Under the pieces are notes generated by a model, which was not told the DNA's origin, ran no database searches, and was given only the letters and a program-made list of their open reading frames with translations. 32,692 nucleotides of DNA from Anaerolineae bacterium (GTDB taxonomy: Bacteria; Chloroflexota; Anaerolineae; JAFGEY01). The position numbers were made by a program, and so were the translations under genes. How positions within the stretch are numbered: the first letter of the stretch is position 1; the number at the start of each line of letters is the position of its first letter. Positions 16,801 through 24,271 of the stretch are shown one piece after another. The stretch lies in contig JAFGJF010000274.1 in NCBI GenBank assembly GCA_016929205.1, positions 1 to 32,692 on the forward strand. The letters are read 5' to 3'.

Positions 16801-16993
16801 CCAGGGTCAATCCCAGGCTGTGAAAAGGCCAACTTACCCAAGAGATCTCGGCCAAAACGCGGCTCAGAAAAGCACCAAGGATCGATCCGGAGAGCAAGAC
16901 CGTTACCAGATGAACCCACGATGATTTCGAATTTTTCCGAGCAGAGAAACCGGGTTCGGGATGCCCGTTCTCGGGCAAAGTACGATGAACCAT
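13868..16993 (-). CDS. DUF2723 GT-C-like integral membrane protein
   Basis: 1041 residues. The first about 490 contain a dozen or so membrane helices. The diagnostic first loop reads TPGVGERDGYELQA followed by LGYAHPTGYPLFP, the DUF2723 signature. The acidic residues Asp160 and Glu163 lie where GT-C glycosyltransferases place their catalytic acid. DUF2723 proteins are related to O-mannosyltransferase-type enzymes that use lipid-linked sugars at the outer membrane face. The C-terminal half (about 510-1041) is beta-rich and extracytoplasmic, with repeating segments such as VPLTLYWKAL and LDLAVEWQC. The gene follows mrdA after 61 bases on the same strand and may be the last gene of the mre operon. 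The substrate is unknown. Confidence 0.8.
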   Translation of the reverse strand: MVHRTLPENGHPEPGFSARKNSKSSWVHLVTVLLSGSILGAFLSRVLAEISWVSWPFHSLGLTLALILTAGFGLVALWWMWPIKTIPIASFVPFFLLVVYIVQPLPNLLQAGVMLVGVLGLAFILSTQHTLDERWAVPLLFLVPFALYLSTLTPGVGERDGYELQAISATLGYAHPTGYPLFPILGRIWIALLPFGSIAWRINVLCALYAAAGVPLVYGVARRVLGRQTFAAWSALVLAFSRTFWMQASQPEKYTLNAFFVALILYIAFGTVDPEARGPHPHLRWLAFVYGLSLTHHRTMLMLGPALAVYVLWRDPGLLGRPKEWSSALGCAVAPLAIYLYIPWRACVQGQCMSASTFFQYISGSYYGPAIHLLDWLSPERALMFWRFLLAQFGAIGMGLGVLGLFALVVRRRWRFLICTTLAYFTYYIWGTVWYAYYNDVNSFIPNHILFAVWMGHGALVAWRAWVAAGLRFFRVLDRPGGRSRIVKAIGGSLLALLPMWMIWYNFPQVDLSEAWGLTRWGEYAIAQDLTSGATVLADREKHPPLDYFARVEKRRPDLDVVILGDEKTYLDRLLWDLAHDKTVYLARFLPGLDGPYHLRSVGPLVEVGTTPLLVDDTAFSSDVRFQLLGSEAVIALLDHRLDAPQVVASGETIYLTLLWHSLAPAMDNYQVNLRLVDANGAVRWSSSRHPVSDMYPTVSWKVGEVIPDWHEIPISETLLPGNYVLELGLFPPFSSAGLEYAARQTWLPVRDLTVGLQRPSKIPHMLSVVAPKQWQLLGYDLPGQAPPTGRVPLTLYWKALSSLPDYEIGTHVVPADMTEHEGEWIWQEPGDGTYSTSRWEPNKVVVTTHMLTMPAEIGRVRVEVAVRERGEGGQRITFHPGWLKPIASEMSLPLLTVAGRAPATPGTFNFDDRILLTRFELEQKTLSPGAPLDLAVEWQCMQTMEVDYTLFVQLVDASGALKGQIDVWPQNGTHPTSAWREAEIIPDRYTVHLSQDAPPGDYRVVVGWYLLETMQRLPVLDAQGGAISDHVQLPSVRVTE

Positions 16994-17054
16994 GATTTAA
17001 CAGTCTCTCAAATTAGCAAAGAGCAAATGCACCGGTTTCTTGCCTTTCCCAAAC

Positions 17055-19019
17055 TCAGTCAAGCTGGAAATAATACTTCAGAACTTGTTCCGCAACTGGC
17101 ATAGCTGTGACAGCTCCCTCACCGCCACCGTAAACAAAGACGGTCACGACAATTTCTGGATCTTCGTAAGGAGCAAAAGCGGTGAACCAGGCGTGGGCGG
17201 TGAGAATAACGCCATTTTCGTCCATACAATCAGGACTGTCGCAATATTCCGCCGTGCCCGTTTTGGCCGCAGCCTTGAGGTCGCTGTCATACAGAAAGAA
17301 CTGTGCCGTGCCGCGTGTGACCACGGCGCGCATCCCTTCACGTACCAACTGCAGATTTTCGTCCGAGACCGGCAGTTGGCGGATTACACGCGGCTCAAAA
17401 TCGCGCACAATGTTTCCATCAACGTCGATGATCTGGTACACCAGTTGTGGCTGATATAGCGTACCACCGTTGGCAACCGCAGCCGTCGCATTCATCATCT
17501 GGAGCGGGGTGATGCCCAAGAACCCCTGTCCAATTCCCATATTGTACGTATCGCCTGTCGTCCAGTTTGCACCATAGTTGATCCGTTTCCACTGGATCGT
17601 CGGCACACGTCCCGAGGCCTCCGATGCAAGATCGATCCCTGTAGGATGGCCAAACCCAAATGCTTCGGCATAAGTCCTCAACCGCTCCAACCCAAGGCCC
17701 TCGAATTGATCCGGAAATCCACCGCTCACCAGATAAAAATAGATGTCACACGAGTATGCGATCGCCGAGACGATGTCCAGCCTGCCATGGCCAAAGCCCG
17801 CCACGTGAGTCCAACAATAAAAAGGTCTTGCCAGTTCAGGGTTATCGGGGTAATACCTATTAGGCAAATAGAGTACACCCGAGTCCGACGGGCATGTCAA
17901 CAGCGTCCATCTCCCAACAATGCCTTCCTCCAGCGCTGCCGATGCCGGAACCAATTTGAAAACAGAGCCGGGCTCGTACACGCCCGAGATAGCCTTGTTC
18001 AACAACGGGTGGGCAGGATGGGTGTTCAAACGGTTAAAGTCTTTGCCCGAAATGCCCTGAGCAAACAAGTTGTTGTCAAAGGTTGGCAGACTGACCATCG
18101 ACAGGATCTCGCCAGTATCGACCTTGGCTACGATTGCGACCGCCGATTTAGAACCCACCTTATCCATTGCCTGCGCCAGGACCGTTTCCAAATAACGCTG
18201 TAAATCCAAATCCAGCGTCAGCGCCAGGCTCTGCCCCGGCTGCGGCGGGGTCGGCTGTCCTACGGTCCTTACCTCGCGTCCAGCCACATCCACTTCGATC
18301 GTCTTTTGGCCTTTTCGGCCCCGCAGTTCGTCTTCATATTCACTTTCCAGGCCGGACAACCCGATCCAATCTTTCACGCCGTATCCCTGCTCCTGGCCAT
18401 ATTGATCCTCCAGGCCGGCCGGGATGGGGCCCATATACCCCAACAGATGGGCAGTCAATGCCCCGGTAAGGTATTCACGAAACGAGTCAACCTCAACCAA
18501 TACGCCCGGCAGATCCAGGTGTGCTTCTTCGATCAAAAATGCAACCTCGCGTGACACTCCCTTTTTAAGCACGATTGGTTCATAAGGTGCATAAAGCGAC
18601 CCTTGTTCGACGATATCCCGCAATCCCCAATCCACACTGCCCTGGAATGGCGGATAGGGTGCTGGTGCCAAGTTGCTGATCAGCGGCAGATCGAGCAACT
18701 CGTGTAGACGCTGCAAGATCTCTTCTTGGGCATCATCGTCTTTGGGTAGATAAGCGGGAATGAGCAACACCTGAAATTCCGGCACATTGCGCACCAACAG
18801 CTCGTGCGTGCGGTCGTACATCACGCCGCGCGGCGCATTCGTGGAGATCAAACGGGTGCGATTGCGTTTCGCCAACTCGCTGTACTCTTGTCCAGCCACC
18901 ACCTGTAATCGCCACAACCTGACCCCAAACCCACCAAAAACCAGGACGACGACAGCCTGAAAGATTGTGATCCGTAACAGCGAAGTTGATTGTAGACGCT
19001 TCAAGCTCGTGCTAACCAT
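17055..19019 (-). CDS. mrdA: Penicillin-binding protein 2, elongasome transpeptidase
   Basis: 654 residues. It has one N-terminal membrane helix (IFQAVVVLVFGGFG) followed by the class B PBP dimerisation region (RGVMYDRTHELLVRN, an ordinary N-terminal motif) and a transpeptidase domain. Catalytic motifs are visible: Ser352-Val-Phe-Lys355 (SxxK), Ser423-Cys-Asp425 (the S-x-D form typical of PBP2) and Lys586-Thr-Gly. It cross-links peptidoglycan during lateral growth with RodA and MreBCD; no rodA is in this window. A longer frame opens at 19112, but the ATG at 19019 has AGAGG five bases upstream and avoids overlap with the upstream gene, whose stop is at 19048. An odd feature is a loop directly after KTG with two cysteines (EYCDSPDC). 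Confidence 0.93.
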   Translation of the reverse strand: MVSTSLKRLQSTSLLRITIFQAVVVLVFGGFGVRLWRLQVVAGQEYSELAKRNRTRLISTNAPRGVMYDRTHELLVRNVPEFQVLLIPAYLPKDDDAQEEILQRLHELLDLPLISNLAPAPYPPFQGSVDWGLRDIVEQGSLYAPYEPIVLKKGVSREVAFLIEEAHLDLPGVLVEVDSFREYLTGALTAHLLGYMGPIPAGLEDQYGQEQGYGVKDWIGLSGLESEYEDELRGRKGQKTIEVDVAGREVRTVGQPTPPQPGQSLALTLDLDLQRYLETVLAQAMDKVGSKSAVAIVAKVDTGEILSMVSLPTFDNNLFAQGISGKDFNRLNTHPAHPLLNKAISGVYEPGSVFKLVPASAALEEGIVGRWTLLTCPSDSGVLYLPNRYYPDNPELARPFYCWTHVAGFGHGRLDIVSAIAYSCDIYFYLVSGGFPDQFEGLGLERLRTYAEAFGFGHPTGIDLASEASGRVPTIQWKRINYGANWTTGDTYNMGIGQGFLGITPLQMMNATAAVANGGTLYQPQLVYQIIDVDGNIVRDFEPRVIRQLPVSDENLQLVREGMRAVVTRGTAQFFLYDSDLKAAAKTGTAEYCDSPDCMDENGVILTAHAWFTAFAPYEDPEIVVTVFVYGGGEGAVTAMPVAEQVLKYYFQLD

Positions 19020-19047
19020 AGCAGCCTCTTTTTTCCCGCTCTGCCCG

Positions 19048-20013
19048 TCACTTGGGCGGACCCACGACGAGCGCCATATTACCCAAATAGGCAAAAGAAC
19101 GAACGAATTCACGCTCTGTGTAAAACTTGCCCGTGCCGGTGTAGGGATCGTTTACCCAAAAACCGTCGCTGTTGTATCCCACGATCAACAGCGCATGTTC
19201 ATAGGGCACCATAGTCACGACCTCGCCACTGTCGAGCGTCACCGGGCGTGGTATTTGCACTTGTAGATCGTATGTGATCCAGGCAACAAGCACCCGGCCC
19301 TGGCGCAGGTGGCCGCGGATGTCCTCCATCCCCCCCGAGAACGCTTCCACTGTGAGCCCCAAGTCAGTCAACACTTGGCGGATCGGTTCGGCGTAAACGC
19401 CATAATCCTGCAACCCGCCATATGCCCCATCGACGTTGCCACGAAACCCCTTGTGCGGGTTTTCATCAAGCGGCAGTGAGGCCAGTATCTGGGCCTCGCT
19501 AGCCTGGATGCCGAAGAAATTGGCCGCCATCGCCGCCGAGCTCGACTCACAACTCAGGCTGCGTGCCTGTTTGTACACCGGCGCGTCCAAAACCAGGGCC
19601 AAAGGCGGCTTGGCCAACACGACTGCCGGCGTCGCTGCAGCGCTCACCGTCTCCAGCGTGTCTCGCATTTGGATGAGCTCGGCATTCAGGCGATCGAGTT
19701 CGGTCCGTTGCGCTTCATACGCTTGCTTGAGCGACCCGGCCAACGTAGCTTGAGCATATACGGTTGCCAACTCTTTGCTCGTACCCTGTAGCTTGCTTTC
19801 CAGGCCAACAATCTGCTGAGACTGCCCACGTGCACGACTCTTGTGCTGGCGGGTATACACAACCCATCCGGTGATAAGCATGCACAACACCCCGACGACA
19901 AGTGCAACCAGGAGCACCCCAATCATCGGATCGGGTTTGCGTCGGCTTTGGATCGGGTGTGCCAGCATCTCTTGCTGCACTGCCCCATCCTCCAGGGACG
20001 TTTGTTGAATCAC
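19048..20013 (-). CDS. C39-like cysteine-peptidase-fold protein in the mre operon
   Basis: 321 residues. A cytoplasmic tail of about 28 residues is followed by one membrane helix (IGVLLVALVVGVLCMLITGWVV, about 30-51), a coiled-coil stretch (about 60-120) and a C-terminal Peptidase_C39_2-like domain. That domain begins LDAPVYKQARSLSCESSSAA with a candidate nucleophile Cys155. The later YEHALLIVGYN gives His273, and WVNDPYTG gives Asp289, so a full papain-type triad is present. The GTG start at 20013 overlaps the mreD stop by four bases (GTGA) and has GGAG just upstream; the longer frame to 20148 would lie inside mreD. Tight coupling to mreD and the position before mrdA point to an extracytoplasmic role in wall elongation. 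Its target is unknown. Confidence 0.8.
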   Translation of the reverse strand: MIQQTSLEDGAVQQEMLAHPIQSRRKPDPMIGVLLVALVVGVLCMLITGWVVYTRQHKSRARGQSQQIVGLESKLQGTSKELATVYAQATLAGSLKQAYEAQRTELDRLNAELIQMRDTLETVSAAATPAVVLAKPPLALVLDAPVYKQARSLSCESSSAAMAANFFGIQASEAQILASLPLDENPHKGFRGNVDGAYGGLQDYGVYAEPIRQVLTDLGLTVEAFSGGMEDIRGHLRQGRVLVAWITYDLQVQIPRPVTLDSGEVVTMVPYEHALLIVGYNSDGFWVNDPYTGTGKFYTEREFVRSFAYLGNMALVVGPPK

Positions 20014-20510
20014 ACCTCCATCTCCTCGCGGTACGTGCGTCGATGTAGCACGCGTACGATCAGGTACACAACCGGCATACACAGCGTGTTTACCAACATG
20101 CTGGGCAGAACCACGGCCGTTATGTACGTTCCCCAGACGACAGGCCAACCAAAAAGAAACAATCCACCCATAATCACCAATTGGTACGCCAGCGTCGCAA
20201 TGGGTATCACAAGGATCGGCATCAGGATCTCGAAACGGAAAACGGTTCGTTCACCAAACCCGGTGGCAAAGCTGACAATGAGCAGCGCCAGAGTATGCAG
20301 GCCAAACTTGGCCCCGGACATCAGATCCATCGGCACACCGCCACTCAGTGCCCACAGCATCCCTTCCTGCGTTCCCCGCAACAAACCCCACGACGTGACG
20401 ACCATCAGCATCAAATCGGGATGGACTCCGGCGATGGTGATCCGTGACATCACCGTACTCTGTATCAGGGTGACAACAAACAAGATCAAAAACGTCAAGT
20501 AGGCATTCAT
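20010..20510 (-). CDS. mreD: Rod-shape-determining protein MreD
   Basis: 166 residues, the normal length for MreD, with about five membrane helices and the family's pattern: a first helix LTFLILFVVTLIQSTVM, the conserved GVHPDLMLMVV, and GLLRGTQEGMLWALSGGVPMD. MreD is an inner-membrane component of the elongasome and links MreC with the PBP2/RodA complex. The start overlaps the mreC stop by four bases (ATGA). The stop overlaps the next gene by four bases (GTGA). Confidence 0.9.
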   Translation of the reverse strand: MNAYLTFLILFVVTLIQSTVMSRITIAGVHPDLMLMVVTSWGLLRGTQEGMLWALSGGVPMDLMSGAKFGLHTLALLIVSFATGFGERTVFRFEILMPILVIPIATLAYQLVIMGGLFLFGWPVVWGTYITAVVLPSMLVNTLCMPVVYLIVRVLHRRTYREEMEV

Positions 20511-21418
20511 GGCACAGGCGTTGTTTCTTGGTCCATTTCGGGCGTAACGGTGCCCTCAATATCGACTGCACTGCCATCAAGGATCCCCTCAACGTCTAAC
20601 GGCTCAAAACTGGTCAAAACCAACACCGTCTCCAATTGACGGAAATCGACCGAGGGGTGAACGATCGCACGTTGAAAGGTCTCGATGTCGTTTTGCTCTA
20701 CCTCAACAATCTGTCCGATGACCAGTGACTTGGGATAACTGCCTCCCATCCCGGAGGTCAAAACCACTTCCCCGGCAAAGATCTGTTCTTCCTGCGCAAG
20801 ATAGTCCATAACCAGGTCCTCGCCCAGACGGCCCGATACAACCCCGGGCAACCGGGACGATTGCAGCAAAGCTGCGACAGAACTGGATGGATCGATGATC
20901 AACAACACTTTGGCCCAATTCGCACCGGCCTGGCGAATGTGACCAACCAACCCCCGTTCTGTGACCACAGGCATGCCGGCCCGAACGCCATCCCGGCTTC
21001 CTACATCAATGATCAAAACGGACATAAAATTGTTCGGCTCAGCGCCAATAACCCGACTCGTCACTTGGGCTGCTTTGAGAATGTACTGGGGATATGTTTC
21101 GACAAAGCCGAGTTTTTTTCGCAAATCTTCATTCTCGGCCTGGACCTCATTGAGACGGACGTTCTCGATCATCAACTGATCGACCAGACTTTCCAATTGC
21201 TCGTTTTTCTCTCTCAAGTCTCGTAAATCACGCCAAGAACTGCTGGTATCAATGATCCCTTCAGTGATGACATCCACAAATCGCTGTACTGGCGTCGCGA
21301 GTTGCAGAAATAGCCCTTCCAGGGGGACGAGCGCACCAAGCTCATCGAGCACAAGCCCGATGACAATCAACAGAGCCAATGTGCCAAATACCAGGGAACG
21401 GGAAGGCAGGTTTTTCAC
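20507..21418 (-). CDS. mreC: Rod-shape-determining protein MreC
   Basis: 303 residues. It has a membrane helix near the N-terminus (LVFGTLALLIVIGLVL), a coiled coil at about 60-105 (RDLREKNEQLESLV, then VQAENEDLRKKLG), and the double beta-barrel MreC core with LIIDVGSRDGVRAGMPVV, GLVGHI and VLTSGMGGSYPKSLVIG. The C-terminal tail is acidic and Thr-rich (about 275-303). MreC forms an extracytoplasmic scaffold that activates PBP2. The start is a GTG at 21418 with AGAGGT just upstream. It overlaps the stop of a possible 47-residue ORF by four bases (GTGA), and its own stop overlaps mreD. Confidence 0.92.
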   Translation of the reverse strand: MKNLPSRSLVFGTLALLIVIGLVLDELGALVPLEGLFLQLATPVQRFVDVITEGIIDTSSSWRDLRDLREKNEQLESLVDQLMIENVRLNEVQAENEDLRKKLGFVETYPQYILKAAQVTSRVIGAEPNNFMSVLIIDVGSRDGVRAGMPVVTERGLVGHIRQAGANWAKVLLIIDPSSSVAALLQSSRLPGVVSGRLGEDLVMDYLAQEEQIFAGEVVLTSGMGGSYPKSLVIGQIVEVEQNDIETFQRAIVHPSVDFRQLETVLVLTSFEPLDVEGILDGSAVDIEGTVTPEMDQETTPVP

Positions 21419-21558
21419 CGCACCTCTTTCCTTATGTCATACAGCCACGGGATAAAAAAAATCAGCCGATCAAGCGAATGAAGCGTCGACTCGGATTCTG
21501 CCATACCGGCCAAAACCCGCTCTATCCGCATTTGCTTAACCTGCTGATCTCGCTTCAT
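21415..21558 (-). CDS. Possible 47-residue ORF between mreB and mreC
   Basis: The 171 bases between mreB and mreC carry a short ORF on the same strand. It begins with an ATG at 21558, 31 bases after the mreB stop. Its TGA overlaps the mreC GTG by four bases, the same coupling used by mreC-mreD and mreD-C39. The peptide is basic at the N-terminus (MKRDQQVKQMRIERVL) and ends in a short hydrophobic patch LIFFIPWLYDI. The ribosome site is weak: only GGG directly before the ATG, although internal ATGs exist. It may encode a small protein or only serve to couple translation. Confidence 0.35.
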   Translation of the reverse strand: MKRDQQVKQMRIERVLAGMAESESTLHSLDRLIFFIPWLYDIRKEVR

Positions 21559-21589
21559 CCCAAAAGAAACTGAAAACCGGGTATCCCTT

Positions 21590-22657
21590 TTACTTGCGTA
21601 TGCGGGGCGTGGATCGATCCATACTGGCCAATACTTTCGATAGACGATCCAGGTCTTCCAGGACGCGGCCTGCGCCGCGCGCAACGCACGTCATTGCATC
21701 TTCAGCAACGTAACAATGCATCTTGGTTTCTTCACTCAACCGTTCGGCCATACCTTGCAATTGAGCCCCACCCCCGGACAGACAGATACCCTGCTCCATC
21801 AAGTCGGCGATCAACTCGGGCGGCGTTTCATCCAACGTATCACGCACGGCATCGACAATGGTCGATACTGTGCCGGAAAGCGCTTCACGGACCTCGATGC
21901 TGCTCACTTCGACCGAATCGGGCAGTCCGGTGACCAGATTCCGGCCGTGCAAGACCATCGTTTTCTCTTCGCGAAGCGAGTACGCCGAGCCGATGGTTAT
22001 TTTGGCTCGCTCGGCCATACGCCCGCCGACAAGCAAACTGTACTTTTGTCGTGTGTAATCCTCAATGGCTTCATCCATCTTGTCGCCGGCAACGCGCACC
22101 GAGCGGCTGATCACAATGCCACCCAGGGAAAAAACAGCAACTTCGGTCGTGCCCCCGCCAATGTCAACAATCATCGACCCAACAGCTTCAGTGACCGGCA
22201 GGCCAGCGCCGACAGCCGAAGCGATCGGTTCTTCGATCAAAAATGCCTCTCGCGCGCCGGCCGAAATCGCGGCCTGGTACACTGCCCGTTTTTCGACCTC
22301 GGTGACGCCGCTGGGAATACCGACGACGACACGGGGACGGGGATTTGGCAACAAAAAGCTGTTGTGCGCTCGCTGAATAAAATAACGCAGCATCGCCTCG
22401 GTAATATCAAAATCCGAGATCACGCCATCGCGCAACGGACGAATGGCGCGAATGTTTGGTGGCGTGCGCCAGGCCATCTCTTTGGCTTCGCTGCCGATAG
22501 CGAGCGGTTTTTTTGTTTTTGTATCTATAGCCACCCAAGAAGGTTCGTTGATCACGATACCCTTGTTGCGAACATAGACCAGCGTATTGGCCGTACCCAG
22601 GTCGATGCCAATATCCTGTGAAAAGAGTCCCAACAAGGCGTTTAATGGATTGAACAC
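21590..22657 (-). CDS. mreB: Rod-shape-determining protein MreB, bacterial actin
   Basis: 355 residues. Actin-fold ATP-binding motifs are all present: DIGIDLGTANTLVYV (phosphate 1), VDIGGGTTEVAVFSLGG (phosphate 2) and the adenosine motif ICLSGGGAQLQGM. A short amphipathic N-terminus (FNPLNALLGLF) fits MreB membrane binding. It polymerises under the cytoplasmic membrane and guides lateral wall synthesis. The frame is open to 22690, but the GTG at 22657 is the likely start: GGAGG lies six bases upstream and the protein then begins like other MreBs. It is the first gene of the operon and has an extended -10 promoter about 85-110 bases upstream. Confidence 0.95.
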   Translation of the reverse strand: MFNPLNALLGLFSQDIGIDLGTANTLVYVRNKGIVINEPSWVAIDTKTKKPLAIGSEAKEMAWRTPPNIRAIRPLRDGVISDFDITEAMLRYFIQRAHNSFLLPNPRPRVVVGIPSGVTEVEKRAVYQAAISAGAREAFLIEEPIASAVGAGLPVTEAVGSMIVDIGGGTTEVAVFSLGGIVISRSVRVAGDKMDEAIEDYTRQKYSLLVGGRMAERAKITIGSAYSLREEKTMVLHGRNLVTGLPDSVEVSSIEVREALSGTVSTIVDAVRDTLDETPPELIADLMEQGICLSGGGAQLQGMAERLSEETKMHCYVAEDAMTCVARGAGRVLEDLDRLSKVLASMDRSTPRIRK

Positions 22658-22739
22658 AGGCTTCCTCCACAATGCGTGCCCGCTGCACACATGTTCGACT
22701 ACAAACGTCCAACACCCTGCCGAGCGTCGGCGTGGGGAG

Positions 22740-22767
22740 ATTATACCACAAATCGTAACGAACGCAA
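22740..22767 (-). promoter_or_regulatory. Promoter of the mre operon
   Basis: On the minus strand, TTGCGT (22767-22762), a 16-base spacer ending in TGG, and TATAAT (22745-22740) form a perfect, extended -10 with a partial -35. The expected start is near 22733, giving a leader of about 75 bases before the mreB GTG. Confidence 0.6.
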
Positions 22768-22835
22768 TACGTCAACCTGTGACCGTCACACACAAGGACC
22801 AGCTCATCTTTGTTGCAGAGACCCGCTTTCTTGAC

Positions 22836-22864
22836 TTGCTTCCGCATTATACACGTGCTATAAT
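22836..22864 (+). promoter_or_regulatory. Promoter of the hydrolase/MBOAT operon
   Basis: TTGCTT (22836-22841), a 17-base spacer ending in TGC, and TATAAT (22859-22864). The -10 is perfect and extended. It faces away from the mre promoter, about 70 bases distant, and leaves a leader of about 50 bases. Confidence 0.7.
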
Positions 22865-22921
22865 CGCGTTTCTTGCAAGTTTGTTGTCGTCCTGCACCGT
22901 TTGGAAAAAAGAGGGATCGTG

Positions 22922-24271
22922 ATGTCATTTCTTCACCGCCATCGCCTTGCACTTTTGACTATATTCAACACCGTGCTCCTGCTTGCCTGTCTTCCGGCGC
23001 CAGTTGAACCGACCAAGTCGGTTTACGTGCCGCCGCTCACCTTGTTGACGCCCACACCACTGCCTCCAACGCCGACGCCGACACCGCTGCCGGCGGCCAA
23101 ACCGGGATCGGTCATCCAGGATATGACCCGCAAGCACGAATCCCTGTCGACCGACGAAATTGACGACCTCTTGAATGCCTTTTTGCCTGCTCATACTCAC
23201 CTGCCGTCACAATACGCTGCCGACACATATCGCATCTGGTTTCGAACGCGCAACCGCGACGGTATGATGATGGCCATCCAGGCTGATCTGCGCTTTCCCA
23301 AGGTGGACGTTGAGACAGAATTCCCCATCTTTGTTTATGGCTCGGGTACGACAGGCATTGCTAATGCATGTGCAACGTTGAACGAGCAGTTTGCAGGACG
23401 AAACTGGGGCGATTATCGCAGCCACATGTTGTCTTATGCAACTCAAGGATATATTACAGTTATCGCCAACTGGCAAGGTTTTGACGATCGGGATCAGACA
23501 CATCCTTACTTTGTCTCCGAGTTGGAAGGGTATGTCATGCTGGATGTGACCCGAGCGGTCTATGATTTTTTTGCGAATCCCCCATCAGACGACATCCTGG
23601 CGCGTCCAGCACAGGCCGTTTTTTTTGGCGGTTACTCGCAGGGCGGGCATGGTGCCTTTGCAGGCGATACGATGGCGTCCCAATATGCCCCAGAATTGAA
23701 CATCGTGGGAATCATTGGCCACGCAACCGCACCCGATGTCGAAGGCTTGATGGTCGACAGCCCTCGCTATGCACCGTATATCGTTTACGCCTATCGCGAC
23801 TTTTACGGCGAAAATGTTGTCGATCCCAAAGACGTGTTTTTGGAACGGTGGATGGCGACCTATGATCAGGATGTGACCAAATGCATCGACGATGTCTTGA
23901 CCTACTATGCCAACACGCCGCAAGGGTTGTTTACACCTCAGTTCCGAAATGCCCTGTACAACAACCAACTGGCGATCGATTTCCCTGAATTCAAGGCCAG
24001 GTTGGACCTCAATTACAGCGGGCGCGAGGTGAATCCATCAACTCCGGCGATCATTCTGCACGGCGCCGACGATCCGATCGTCCAGTTGCACACGGTAAAC
24101 CGTTTTGTGACCAGCATGTGCCAAGAGGGCAAAAACGTGACCTATCGCGTTTACTCTGGCATCGATCACTTTCAGACACGGCAATACAGCCTGCTGGACA
24201 CGCTGGCGTGGATGCAAGATATCCTGAGTGGGAACACACCCGCTTCAGACTGCGCGCGTTTTGTCCAATGA
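22922..24271 (+). CDS. Alpha/beta-hydrolase lipoprotein (secreted lipase/esterase-like)
   Basis: 449 residues. The signal peptide ends in lipobox LLLAC (Cys23) and a TP-rich linker runs to about residue 60. The rest is an alpha/beta-hydrolase with a visible triad: Ser239 in GGYSQGGHG (G-x-S-x-G), Asp383 in HGADDPIV and His416 in GIDHFQTR. An oxyanion-side segment reads GSGTTGIAN. It resembles secretory-lipase and acyl-esterase families but is not clearly assigned. Starts at a TTG (22901) and a GTG (22919) are in frame; the ATG at 22922 is preferred because GAGGG lies six bases upstream. Its stop overlaps the next start (ATGA), so the two are translationally coupled. Its catalytic domain is a clear paralogue of the C-terminal domain of that next protein. 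It probably acts outside the membrane on acylated glycans or lipids, or as an acyltransferase. Confidence 0.8.
   Translation: MSFLHRHRLALLTIFNTVLLLACLPAPVEPTKSVYVPPLTLLTPTPLPPTPTPTPLPAAKPGSVIQDMTRKHESLSTDEIDDLLNAFLPAHTHLPSQYAADTYRIWFRTRNRDGMMMAIQADLRFPKVDVETEFPIFVYGSGTTGIANACATLNEQFAGRNWGDYRSHMLSYATQGYITVIANWQGFDDRDQTHPYFVSELEGYVMLDVTRAVYDFFANPPSDDILARPAQAVFFGGYSQGGHGAFAGDTMASQYAPELNIVGIIGHATAPDVEGLMVDSPRYAPYIVYAYRDFYGENVVDPKDVFLERWMATYDQDVTKCIDDVLTYYANTPQGLFTPQFRNALYNNQLAIDFPEFKARLDLNYSGREVNPSTPAIILHGADDPIVQLHTVNRFVTSMCQEGKNVTYRVYSGIDHFQTRQYSLLDTLAWMQDILSGNTPASDCARFVQ

Noticed and set aside
21448..21475. Run of eight T (minus strand) after ATCGGCTGAT, looking like a terminator within the mre operon
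   Set aside because: The possible stem has only three or four pairs, and the run falls inside the candidate small ORF just before mreC, where termination would cut the operon.
21716..22621. Plus-strand ORF of 301 codons
   Set aside because: It is antisense to mreB, whose conserved motifs cover the same bases.
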